From Rheinheimera sp. (GTDB lineage: Bacteria; Pseudomonadota; Gammaproteobacteria; Enterobacterales; Alteromonadaceae), in the NCBI GenBank assembly GCA_003482455.1, contig DMYW01000031.1:1-57565 (forward strand): DNA of 57,565 nt. The letters are read 5' to 3'. The notes beneath the pieces were generated by a model. It did not search any database and was not told the DNA's origin. It saw only the letters and a program-made list of their open reading frames with translations. A program made the translations under genes and the position numbers. This document shows, in pieces, positions 35,392 to 43,181 of this stretch; the stretch's first letter is position 1; each line of letters starts with the position of its first letter.

Positions 35392-37280
35392 TTGGCGCGA
35401 ACCCGCTTAGCGATCCAGTGAGCCTGGCGATTCAATCGCACAAAGTGTTGTGATTGCCCCTGATAGACGTATGTTAAATAGCCTTGACGCAGTTCGCTCA
35501 AGGCTTTTTGTTGCTCAGGATACTCCACCATCAATCGCTGCAGCAGCTGATTGACTGTTTCTTGTGGCTGTTTGAGCAAGTACAAAGGCCCAAGCAAACG
35601 CTGCGCAAGCGGACGCTTCATCCACCGACGCCACCATAGTAGTTGCTGGATGATGAAACCTAAGGCCACCATGACCACAATGGACGTTTGCCAATGATCA
35701 CGCAGCCATTGGCGCACCGACGTTTGAATCTGTGATTGGTCTTCTTGTTCAAAGCTGACTACTTTGTTTACCCAGTAGTAGTCCAAGTCGCGTGCTAGCT
35801 GTACTAAAAAGCCACCGAAATGCCCAGGTCCCCAGAAATCGCCACTAAAATTGCCAAATAACGAACTTGTGGTTGTTTGATCCCGCGATACGGCTAATTC
35901 TGGGTGGATCAATAAGGTCGGATCAAACATCTTCCATTCGTTGTCGTCGAGATATTCCACCCAAGCATGTGCTTCAGCTTGCGTGACGCGAAGATATTCA
36001 TCGCCGTTTTGCCATTGGCCTCCGAGATAACCGGCAACCAGCCGAGCGGGGATCCCGGCAGCTCTCAACCAAACAACGCTTGCTTGGGCATAGTGGACAC
36101 AAAAGCCTTTACGACCTTGTTCCATAAAATTATCGACTCCATCCGTGCCAACATAACTACCCGGTGAGGTGGTATAGACAAAGCCATTTTCCAAAAAAAA
36201 CTGCCTAATTTGGTGAACCACTTGCGTGGGCGTTAGCCCTTTAATGATTGCTTGTTGGCCGCGTTGCACCGTTTTGCTGTTGGAGTCTGTGGGCAGCTGT
36301 AAAAAAGGCCGCACAGAACGCTCGGTGCGTGGGATCGTCGAACTACTAACCACATGATAAGAAATGCGTTGGGTTACCGGAGTTTTGCGGTACAAAATGC
36401 CGAATTGGCTTGGCTTTATATCGCCGTTACTAACGCTGGTGGCGACACCTAGATTAAATAACCATTGTTGCTGATGTGGCTCAACGATCACTTGATAACC
36501 AACACCCGCACTTTTTGCCGTAAAGTTAGCTGAATGCAGATGTTCGCTGCCACGCCACTGGTCGCCATCAAATTTTTCGTAGACACGCGCCCGAAAGTAC
36601 AATGATGAGGCTGACAGTTGTGTCGGGTCGTCAAAAGTCACTCGAAATGCCAAAGCATCTGACAATAACAACTGACTGATTTCATTTGGTGATAGCTGTT
36701 CGGCAATGCCGCTTTTGGCTAATTTCGGCGAGGGTACTTTCCAAAAAGGCGGCAGATGCGGGATCACGACAAACATGAGCACCATCAGCACAAAGCTACT
36801 TCCTAACAGCTTGCTACTGCCAAGACGTGGCATAGTGTCACCTTGTGCTGACCACAACCATTGCACGGCGAGATTAACCAGCGCGACGCAGACCACCAAC
36901 GCCGCAAACCAGAGCTGTTGCTGCAAGATCACGGCACAAGCCAGCAAGATGTAATGCACAATAAACAGCTGCTCTGCATCTTTGCGTTGCCAGCGAAGGC
37001 TCAACAATCGCAACACCGCCGCGAAATACAGCAAGTGGATCATCAGATGCACTATGCCCAATTGTGGAAGCTGTGCAACAAACAACCCAATGCCTACTAA
37101 CGCAAGGATATTGACGCGCTTAATGCTCCACAGCGTTTGTTGCGACGCGGTCGACAGTTGATAGACCTTACTTAACAACAAAATGCCAAACCAGGCCTGG
37201 GTCAGCAGCACCATCGACGAGCTTAACAACAAAAACAAGGCAACTTGCACCACAAATAATAATCGTTGGATGGTCACCAT
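35388..37280 (-). CDS. TgpA-like membrane transglutaminase (DUF3488 plus transglutaminase core)
   Basis: About 630 residues: several membrane helices in the first ~200, a periplasmic transglutaminase-like domain with the catalytic cysteine in RKGFCVHYAQASVVWLRAAG, histidine in EAHAWVEYLD and aspartate in WKMFDPTLL, another membrane helix, and a C-terminal cytoplasmic tail. This is the architecture of Pseudomonas TgpA, an essential protein whose reaction is not fully defined. ATG 37280 overlaps the DUF58 stop by 7 bases; a longer frame start at 37430 would lie inside DUF58. Third gene of the moxR-DUF58-tgpA operon. Confidence 0.92.
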   Translation of the reverse strand: MVTIQRLLFVVQVALFLLLSSSMVLLTQAWFGILLLSKVYQLSTASQQTLWSIKRVNILALVGIGLFVAQLPQLGIVHLMIHLLYFAAVLRLLSLRWQRKDAEQLFIVHYILLACAVILQQQLWFAALVVCVALVNLAVQWLWSAQGDTMPRLGSSKLLGSSFVLMVLMFVVIPHLPPFWKVPSPKLAKSGIAEQLSPNEISQLLLSDALAFRVTFDDPTQLSASSLYFRARVYEKFDGDQWRGSEHLHSANFTAKSAGVGYQVIVEPHQQQWLFNLGVATSVSNGDIKPSQFGILYRKTPVTQRISYHVVSSSTIPRTERSVRPFLQLPTDSNSKTVQRGQQAIIKGLTPTQVVHQIRQFFLENGFVYTTSPGSYVGTDGVDNFMEQGRKGFCVHYAQASVVWLRAAGIPARLVAGYLGGQWQNGDEYLRVTQAEAHAWVEYLDDNEWKMFDPTLLIHPELAVSRDQTTTSSLFGNFSGDFWGPGHFGGFLVQLARDLDYYWVNKVVSFEQEDQSQIQTSVRQWLRDHWQTSIVVMVALGFIIQQLLWWRRWMKRPLAQRLLGPLYLLKQPQETVNQLLQRLMVEYPEQQKALSELRQGYLTYVYQGQSQHFVRLNRQAHWIAKRVRAN

Positions 37281-38170
37281 GATGCCAAAGCCCTCAATAT
37301 CGCCCGATACTGGCTTGGACTGTTGTCTGCATTGAGTTGGACGTGAGGTAGTTTCAATTCCAAATACTGTTGCGTCTGCTGCGCTTGCATCACAATTGCG
37401 GCGAAGTGACTGGCAATGGATTCCTGACAATGTGTCGCTTCCAGTCGTTGTACACTGGTATGTTGGTCGGCGGCAAACGTTTTAACCACGAGCATTTGTT
37501 GCCTTGCCAAGCGTCCCCAATCGAGTCGTTGGATCGGGTCACCGGCGCGATAATCTCGGATGCCATCGACTGTGTCACAACTATCAGCGGCGTTGGCTGG
37601 ACTCGTCAAAAAACCAGGCATCAAGGCTGGAACAGGATAAACCCACTGTTGTCCGGATAATTTGGGGTAGGTCCAGCAACGAATCAAGCCCAGCGGATAG
37701 TCCGACCATATTTTAAGCCGGGGTAATTCATAGACGCCGCGACGTGACGCGGCTAGTTGCAAGTTGATCTGTTTGCCGTCAGCGCGAGCCAGCAGCTCCG
37801 AGCCTTCGATCCGCGCATACAGCGCAATTGCTGGGCGAGATAATTCTATCGGCCACGCATGCAGTTCATTAGCGAAACCTTCAATCTGCACCGCCGATTG
37901 CAGTTGCAGACGATGCAAATTTTTAAACGCCAGCACAATACAGACAATCCAGACACTGAGCAGCCAATACGCCAACAGCAGTACCAGGTTATTTTGATAG
38001 TTGGTGCCCAGCAGATAACACAGCAGCACCAGCGCCAGCCAGGTCGCGCCAAGTGGCGTAGGGAATACAAACAACTGATGTTGCTTTAAATCCACGATAG
38101 TTGTGGCGGGCAAATGACGCGCCAGATAGCGGTCACGCCAACCATTCCAGACGCGTTTTATACTGGGCAT
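37274..38170 (-). CDS. DUF58 domain membrane protein
   Basis: 298 residues from ATG 38170. Two hydrophobic helices (around residues 40-85) are followed by a DUF58 (von-Willebrand-A-like) domain with the characteristic GIRDYRAGDPIQRLDWGRLA. DUF58 proteins are nearly always encoded next to MoxR ATPases and are thought to be their clients or partners. The start overlaps the end of moxR by 13 bases; the longer frame to 38221 would lie inside moxR. Confidence 0.9.
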   Translation of the reverse strand: MPSIKRVWNGWRDRYLARHLPATTIVDLKQHQLFVFPTPLGATWLALVLLCYLLGTNYQNNLVLLLAYWLLSVWIVCIVLAFKNLHRLQLQSAVQIEGFANELHAWPIELSRPAIALYARIEGSELLARADGKQINLQLAASRRGVYELPRLKIWSDYPLGLIRCWTYPKLSGQQWVYPVPALMPGFLTSPANAADSCDTVDGIRDYRAGDPIQRLDWGRLARQQMLVVKTFAADQHTSVQRLEATHCQESIASHFAAIVMQAQQTQQYLELKLPHVQLNADNSPSQYRAILRALASW

Positions 38171-39045
38171 ACAGTCGTTGCCAAAAGCTGGCGGGCCAAG
38201 GTGGTTTTTTCGACTGGGCATTGTGGTTCTAACCTGTGATTACACACAGCGACAAATACCGCTTGAATATCATCTGGCATCACAAAACTGCGTTGTTGCA
38301 ACAAGGCCCAAGCTTTGGCGCATTGCAGCAACGCTTTACTGGCGCGCGGCGACAAGGCATGACTTTGTTGGTTCGTCCGACTTGCGTTCACCAAGTCCAA
38401 TAGATAGTTCAACACATCATCACTGATTTGGATTTGTTGTACGGCCTGTTGTAATTGCTCCCAGTTCAAACTCGCGGACTGCACCGTCTGTTGCATACCA
38501 AGCAGCATGGCGCGTTCCGATGCTCGATCTGGAAAGCCCAATGACAAGCGCATCGTAAAACGGTCCAATTGCGATTCGGGTAAGGCTTGCGTGCCGGTTT
38601 GCTCGAGTGGGTTTTGCGTAGCGATCACAAAAAATGGCGCTGGTAGCGGGTAGGTTTGTCCATCAATCGACACCTGATGCTCTTCCATCGCTTCAAGCAA
38701 TGCACTTTGGCTTTTCGAACTAGCGCGGTTGATTTCATCGGCGAGTAGCACTTGATGAAAAATCGGCCCAGGTGAAAAACTAAATTCAGCTGACCGAGCA
38801 TCATAAATGCGAAACCCAGTCAGATCGGCGGGTAACAAATCATTGGTAAACTGCACACGGCGATATGACAACCCCAGACTTTCTGCCAGCGCATGCGCTA
38901 ACGTGGTTTTCCCCACGCCAGGTCGGTCTTCAAGCAGCAAATGTCCCCCCGCCACCAGACAACATAACGCGAGGCGCACTACCTGATGCTTGCCTAAAAG
39001 TACTTGATTGAGCTGTTGTTCGGTATGCTGTAGCGCCTCAAACAT
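38158..39045 (-). CDS. MoxR family AAA+ ATPase
   Basis: 295 residues from ATG 39045, which has GGAGG 7 bases upstream (a start at 39081 is less likely). Walker A EDRPGVGKTTLAHALA, Walker B VLLADEINRASSKSQSALLE and VIATQNPLEQTGTQALPESQ mark a MoxR-type chaperone ATPase. First gene of an operon with DUF58 and the transglutaminase protein, the usual set thought to act in envelope-protein maturation. Confidence 0.93.
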   Translation of the reverse strand: MFEALQHTEQQLNQVLLGKHQVVRLALCCLVAGGHLLLEDRPGVGKTTLAHALAESLGLSYRRVQFTNDLLPADLTGFRIYDARSAEFSFSPGPIFHQVLLADEINRASSKSQSALLEAMEEHQVSIDGQTYPLPAPFFVIATQNPLEQTGTQALPESQLDRFTMRLSLGFPDRASERAMLLGMQQTVQSASLNWEQLQQAVQQIQISDDVLNYLLDLVNASRTNQQSHALSPRASKALLQCAKAWALLQQRSFVMPDDIQAVFVAVCNHRLEPQCPVEKTTLARQLLATTVCPV

Positions 39046-39120
39046 CGAGTGCCTCCATAGATTTTGGCAATTTCGCTGCATGTCCGTATACTGCCAAGCG
39101 GTTTGGCCTAGGAATTTGAC

Positions 39121-39579
39121 ATGAACGTGTTATTTGTTTGTCTTGGTAATATTTGTCGTTCACCTACTGCACACGCGGTGTTTCGCCAGCAAGCTGCGCA
39201 AGCGGGGCTTAGCGTCAACGTAGAGTCTGCCGGTACCAGCGCGTCACACAAAGGGGAAGCGCCTGATCCGCGCAGTATCAAGGCGGCTTCAGCTTATAGC
39301 TTCAAAGGGCTACGCTCAAGACCCGTTCTGGATCAAGACTTTAACGAGTATGACCTAATTTTAGCGATGGATAAGCAAAATCTTGCGGATTTGCAGCGTC
39401 GTTGCCCAGCTGATCAGCAACACAAAGTAAAGTTGTTAATGAGCTACCACCCGGATTTTGCGAAAGTGCCGGAAGTGCCAGATCCTTATTACGGCGGGCC
39501 ACGCGGCTTTGATTTTGTCTTGCAATTGATTGAAGTTGCTTGCCAACACTTGATTATCGAACTGAAACAACGGCAATAG
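39121..39579 (+). CDS. Low-molecular-weight protein-tyrosine phosphatase
   Basis: 152-residue cytoplasmic phosphatase. The P-loop C-x5-R-S lies at residues 7-14 (VCLGNICRSPTA) at the very N-terminus, and the general-acid aspartate is in VPDPYYGG near residue 120; both are intact. It is divergent from the moxR operon across about 75 bp. Its neighbours are not capsule genes, so a Wzb role is not indicated; the target is unknown. Confidence 0.95.
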   Translation: MNVLFVCLGNICRSPTAHAVFRQQAAQAGLSVNVESAGTSASHKGEAPDPRSIKAASAYSFKGLRSRPVLDQDFNEYDLILAMDKQNLADLQRRCPADQQHKVKLLMSYHPDFAKVPEVPDPYYGGPRGFDFVLQLIEVACQHLIIELKQRQ

Positions 39580-39726
39580 CTGCTTGTTATTTAGACGTTT
39601 ATCCGTCCAGACTGAAATTAATCCAAAGAAACAATTGAATTTAAGCTGTGTTCCCGATACCTTGGCAAGTGGAGCAATAACCCAAGAAGACTAGTTTAAC
39701 CCCTGATATTTGATAGGAACCGCAAC

Positions 39727-41076
39727 GTGAATACCTGGACGCCTAAAAGTTGGCGAGCTTTTCCAATCCAACAACAACCCCATTATGACGACAAAACAGC
39801 ACTGAACTCAGTGGAACAACAGCTGCATTCGTTTCCGCCGCTGGTGTTTGCGCAAGAGACTCGCGATCTGTTTAGTCAGCTCGGCCAGGTGGCCGAGGGC
39901 AAAGCGTTTTTGCTACAAGGCGGCGATTGTGCGGAGAGCTTTAGCAACTTTAATGCGCCAAAGATCCGCGATACGTTTAAAGTTCTGATGCAAATGGCGG
40001 TGGTGTTAACCTTCGCTGGTAGCTGTCCTGTCGTAAAAGTTGCACGGATGGCAGGGCAATATGCCAAGCCGCGTTCCAGCGATTTAGAGACTATCGATGG
40101 TGTATCTTTGCCAAGTTACCGCGGCGACATCATCAATAGCTTTGAATTCACCGAGCAAGCGCGCCAGCCAGACCCACAACGTCTGTTAACGGCATACCAC
40201 CACAGTGCGGCAACGCTGAACCTACTGCGCGCCTTTGCTCAAGGTGGTTTAGCGGACTTACATCAAGTTAGCCGCTGGAACATGGGGTTTGTGGAAAGCA
40301 ACCCGCTGAAAGGCCGCTACCAAGACATTGCTCAGCGCATTCAAGAAGCACTGCGTTTTATGGAAATTTGTGGAATCAGCGCGCAGAACTCGCCGTCAAT
40401 TCGCGAAACCACCTTGTATACCTCTCACGAAGCACTGCTCCTTAATTACGAAGAAGCATTGACGCGTAAAGACAGTTTGACCGGTGATTGGTATGACTGC
40501 TCTGCGCATATGGTGTGGATCGGTGAGCGGACGCGGCAACTGGATCATGCCCACGTCGAGTTTTTCCGTGGCATTAAAAACCCGATTGGCGTGAAGATTG
40601 GCCCTGGCATGGATGAATTGGACTTGATCCGGTTAATCGATGCGTTAAACCCTGAGAATATTCCAGGCCGTTTGACACTGATCACCCGCATGGGCGCCGA
40701 CAAGTTAGCCGATAAGTTGCCATCGTTAGTGCGTCGCGTGCAACGAGAAGGCCGTAAAGTGGTTTGGAGTTCCGATCCAATGCACGGCAATACCATTAAA
40801 GCGACCAATGATTACAAAACGCGCGATTTCGAAGCGATCCTCAAAGAGATCCGCAACTTCTTCGCTGTGCATCAAGCCGAAGGCTCGCATGCTGGCGGTA
40901 TTCACCTAGAAATGACTGGTGAAAACGTCACCGAATGTACTGGCGGCGCTTACGGTTTGTCAGAAACTGATTTAAGTAAACGTTATTTCACGCAATGTGA
41001 TCCGCGGCTAAATGCGGATCAAGTGTTGGAATTGGCGTTTTTAATCGCCGACACGCTTCGAACCGTCAAAAAGTAA
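39727..41076 (+). CDS. 3-deoxy-7-phosphoheptulonate synthase, class II
   Basis: First enzyme of the shikimate pathway, condensing PEP and erythrose-4-phosphate. It belongs to the plant-like class II (AroA-II) family, not the AroFGH type: WTPKSWRAFPIQQQPHYDD at the N-terminus, FLLQGGDCAESF, GRMAGQYAKPRS-like VARMAGQYAKPRS, HMVWIGERTRQLDHAHVEF and HAGGIHLEMTGENVTECTGG. The 449 residues are typical. It starts with GTG preceded by AGGAA. No tryptophan- or tyrosine-rich leader peptide is apparent in the 147-bp upstream interval. Confidence 0.95.
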   Translation: MNTWTPKSWRAFPIQQQPHYDDKTALNSVEQQLHSFPPLVFAQETRDLFSQLGQVAEGKAFLLQGGDCAESFSNFNAPKIRDTFKVLMQMAVVLTFAGSCPVVKVARMAGQYAKPRSSDLETIDGVSLPSYRGDIINSFEFTEQARQPDPQRLLTAYHHSAATLNLLRAFAQGGLADLHQVSRWNMGFVESNPLKGRYQDIAQRIQEALRFMEICGISAQNSPSIRETTLYTSHEALLLNYEEALTRKDSLTGDWYDCSAHMVWIGERTRQLDHAHVEFFRGIKNPIGVKIGPGMDELDLIRLIDALNPENIPGRLTLITRMGADKLADKLPSLVRRVQREGRKVVWSSDPMHGNTIKATNDYKTRDFEAILKEIRNFFAVHQAEGSHAGGIHLEMTGENVTECTGGAYGLSETDLSKRYFTQCDPRLNADQVLELAFLIADTLRTVKK

Positions 41077-41087
41077 ATTCAGCTTAC

Positions 41088-41112
41088 AAAACGCAGCGTT
41101 AGCTGCGTTTTT
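41088..41112 (+). terminator. Intrinsic terminator after the class II DAHP synthase gene
   Basis: AAAACGCAGC / GCTGCGTTTTT stem with a GTTA loop. Confidence 0.88.
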
Positions 41113-41206
41113 CATTTCTACGATCCTCATCTATGGTAAAAGGGTACGGCGTTTTGCCATAGCTTAAGTTGTGTGATGCGCACGGATGCTTCGAAAAGGA
41201 GTCATT

Positions 41207-42211
41207 ATGCAGGCAGTCCATATTGGTATCGTTGGGGCAGGCTCAATTGGCTGCTTTATGGCGGCTGTACTTGCTCAGCAAGCCAATATTAAAGTCACCT
41301 TGGTGGCGCGTAGCCATCAGCTTGGATCTTTACAAACCTCGGGCATTTCGGCGCGTTGGCCACAAGGCACAACGCAACAACACTATGTCGAGGTGACTGA
41401 TTCAGCCGTCAGTCTCACTGATTGCGATTTGATTGTCATTGCCGTCAAAGCCACGGCGCTTGAACCAACCTTGCGTGAACTGAAAGACCTGATACCCAGT
41501 CGACCGCCGTTATTGTTGGTGCAAAATGGCGTTGGTATTCGTGAGCTGGCAGCTACCGTCGTTAACAATTCATTGTATCGTGCCGTGGTGCCGTACAACG
41601 TGGTGCAGGTGCAGCCCGGAGTGTTCGAACAAACCAGTGCTGGCATCTTGTGCTTGGAACAAAGCAGTTTGCCGGTAATTAAACAGTTAGCTGACGCCTT
41701 TGAACAAGGCCCAGGCGTGCAGCAATTCCCGGATATTCATACCGTGGAATACGGTAAACTATTATTGAATTTAAACAATGCGTTAAATGCGCTGTCTGAT
41801 ATTCCGCTGAAAGACCAACTGGAAACTTATGAGTGGCGCCGCATTTTGGCCGCGGCGATGCGGGAGTGGCTGCTGATTTGCAAACGCAGTCACATCAAGC
41901 CGTTTAAAATGACCAACGTGTCGCCACGATTGATCCCTTGGTTATTAGAGTTGCCTGATTGGATTTTCTTGCGCATTGCCGCGGCAATGCTGCAAGTAGA
42001 TCCAAAAGCACGGCTATCTATGTGGTACGACTTCGTTGCTGATAAACCGACCGAAATTGATTTTCTAAATGGTGCCGTGGTGCGCCTCGGTCAACAACAT
42101 CAAGTGCCGACGCCGGTGAATCAATGGATTTACGATCAAATCACCAAACGTCGTTATGACCCACAACAAGTCCTTGATCCAAGGGTGTGTTGTCGCTTGC
42201 TCGGCCTGTAA
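41207..42211 (+). CDS. panE: 2-dehydropantoate 2-reductase family protein
   Basis: NADPH-dependent ketopantoate reductase of pantothenate synthesis. The Rossmann fold begins VHIGIVGAGSIGCFMAAVLA; later LLVQNGVGIRE and the lysine in YGKLLLNLNNALNAL are at the positions of the catalytic/substrate residues of PanE. From ATG 41207 (AAAGGAG 7 bases upstream) it has 334 residues, somewhat longer than E. coli PanE (303). Family members sometimes act on other ketoacids, so the specific role is probable rather than certain. Confidence 0.85.
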   Translation: MQAVHIGIVGAGSIGCFMAAVLAQQANIKVTLVARSHQLGSLQTSGISARWPQGTTQQHYVEVTDSAVSLTDCDLIVIAVKATALEPTLRELKDLIPSRPPLLLVQNGVGIRELAATVVNNSLYRAVVPYNVVQVQPGVFEQTSAGILCLEQSSLPVIKQLADAFEQGPGVQQFPDIHTVEYGKLLLNLNNALNALSDIPLKDQLETYEWRRILAAAMREWLLICKRSHIKPFKMTNVSPRLIPWLLELPDWIFLRIAAAMLQVDPKARLSMWYDFVADKPTEIDFLNGAVVRLGQQHQVPTPVNQWIYDQITKRRYDPQQVLDPRVCCRLLGL

Positions 42212-42237
42212 TGCACGCCAAGCAAGCAACAACCGGG

Positions 42238-43047
42238 CTAGTACTTTTGCCGTTTCAGCCCGGTTTCCGCCATGATTTTGGCGCTGATTTCTTCAATCGA
42301 CAGCGTCGTTGAATTCAAAAACGGAATGCGCTCTTTTCGATATAAATTCTCTACTTCATCCAATTCCAGTTTGCATTGGCGCAGAGACGCATAACGGCTG
42401 TTTGGGCGGCGCTGTTCGCGGATTTGACTTAAGCGATCCGGCGTGATGGTCAAGCCAAACAACTTGTTTTTGTGCGGTCGCAATACTGCGGGCAACATCA
42501 AACTGTCCATGTCTTCTTCGACAAAAGGGTAATTCGCGGCTTTAATTCCATATTGCAGTGCCAGATACAAGCTGGTCGGTGTTTTGCCGCTGCGGCTGAC
42601 CCCAACCAAAATAATGTCGGCTTTGGCGTAATCTTTTAGGTTCGAACCATCGTCATTGGCCAACGCGTAATTGACGGCGTCAATCCGAAAATCGTAGGTA
42701 GTTTCGTGAATGCTGTGCGTGCGGTGGGTGCGTGGCTTTGCCTTGATGCCAAGTTCGCGTTGCATCGGCTCAACAAACGCATTTAAAAAGTCGTAACAGA
42801 CTCCTTCGGAGCTATTGATGATGCCGCGAAGTTGTTCGTCAACGAAGGTCTGAAACACCAGTGGACGTTCACCGGTTGTTTTATAACGATCATTAATTCG
42901 TAATTTGACTTGTTCGGCTTTCTCGACAGATTCCACAAATGGGATGGTGATATGGTCGAATTCTGCTTCGAAAAGCGAGAGTAATGCATGACCAAATACT
43001 TCAGACGTAATGCCTGTCCCATCAGAGATATAAAAGGCTGTGCGCAC
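42238..43047 (-). CDS. ppsR: PEP synthase regulatory protein (bifunctional kinase/pyrophosphorylase)
   Basis: Phosphorylates PEP synthase with ADP to switch it off and removes the phosphate again. The P-loop is GVSRSGKTPTSLYLA; the N-terminal AFYISDGTGITSEVFGHALL is diagnostic. GTG 43047 is preferred because GAGG lies 6 bases before it (269 residues); ATG 43059 would add MRFS. It is divergent from its target ppsA, as in E. coli. Confidence 0.95.
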   Translation of the reverse strand: MRTAFYISDGTGITSEVFGHALLSLFEAEFDHITIPFVESVEKAEQVKLRINDRYKTTGERPLVFQTFVDEQLRGIINSSEGVCYDFLNAFVEPMQRELGIKAKPRTHRTHSIHETTYDFRIDAVNYALANDDGSNLKDYAKADIILVGVSRSGKTPTSLYLALQYGIKAANYPFVEEDMDSLMLPAVLRPHKNKLFGLTITPDRLSQIREQRRPNSRYASLRQCKLELDEVENLYRKERIPFLNSTTLSIEEISAKIMAETGLKRQKY

Positions 43048-43092
43048 GGAAAACCTCATTTGTTGTTATTAATTTACATTTAAAATAGCTGT

Positions 43093-43121
43093 TTTAATTT
43101 AGCCTTCCAGCAGTGTAAAAT
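43093..43121 (+). promoter_or_regulatory. Likely ppsA promoter
   Basis: TTTAAT and TAAAAT with a 17-base spacer; the start of transcription would be near 43128, some 54 bases before the ppsA ATG. Confidence 0.5.
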
Positions 43122-43127
43122 CAAACC

Positions 43128-43159
43128 AGCTTACGTAGCTTTCGCTGTAAGCTTACATA
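43128..43159 (+). repeat. Direct repeat and palindrome in the ppsA leader
   Basis: AGCTTACGTA (43128) and AGCTTACATA (43150) repeat at a 22-bp interval, two turns of the helix. The second copy overlaps the 10-bp palindrome GTAAGCTTAC, so AGCTTAC / GTAAGCT could also fold as a 7-bp hairpin with a 12-base loop in the mRNA leader. Operator or RNA structure; not a recognised Cra site. Confidence 0.55.
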
Positions 43160-43181
43160 ACCTGCAACAAAATTTGGAGAC

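Noticed and set aside
42232..42263. Hairpin ACCGGGCT / AGCCCGGT at the panE-ppsR junction as a terminator
   Set aside because: The 16-base loop is long, one arm is in the ppsR coding sequence and no T run follows.
43080..43181. Cra (FruR) site upstream of ppsA
   Set aside because: No TGAAWCGNTTCA-like sequence; the repeats present are different.
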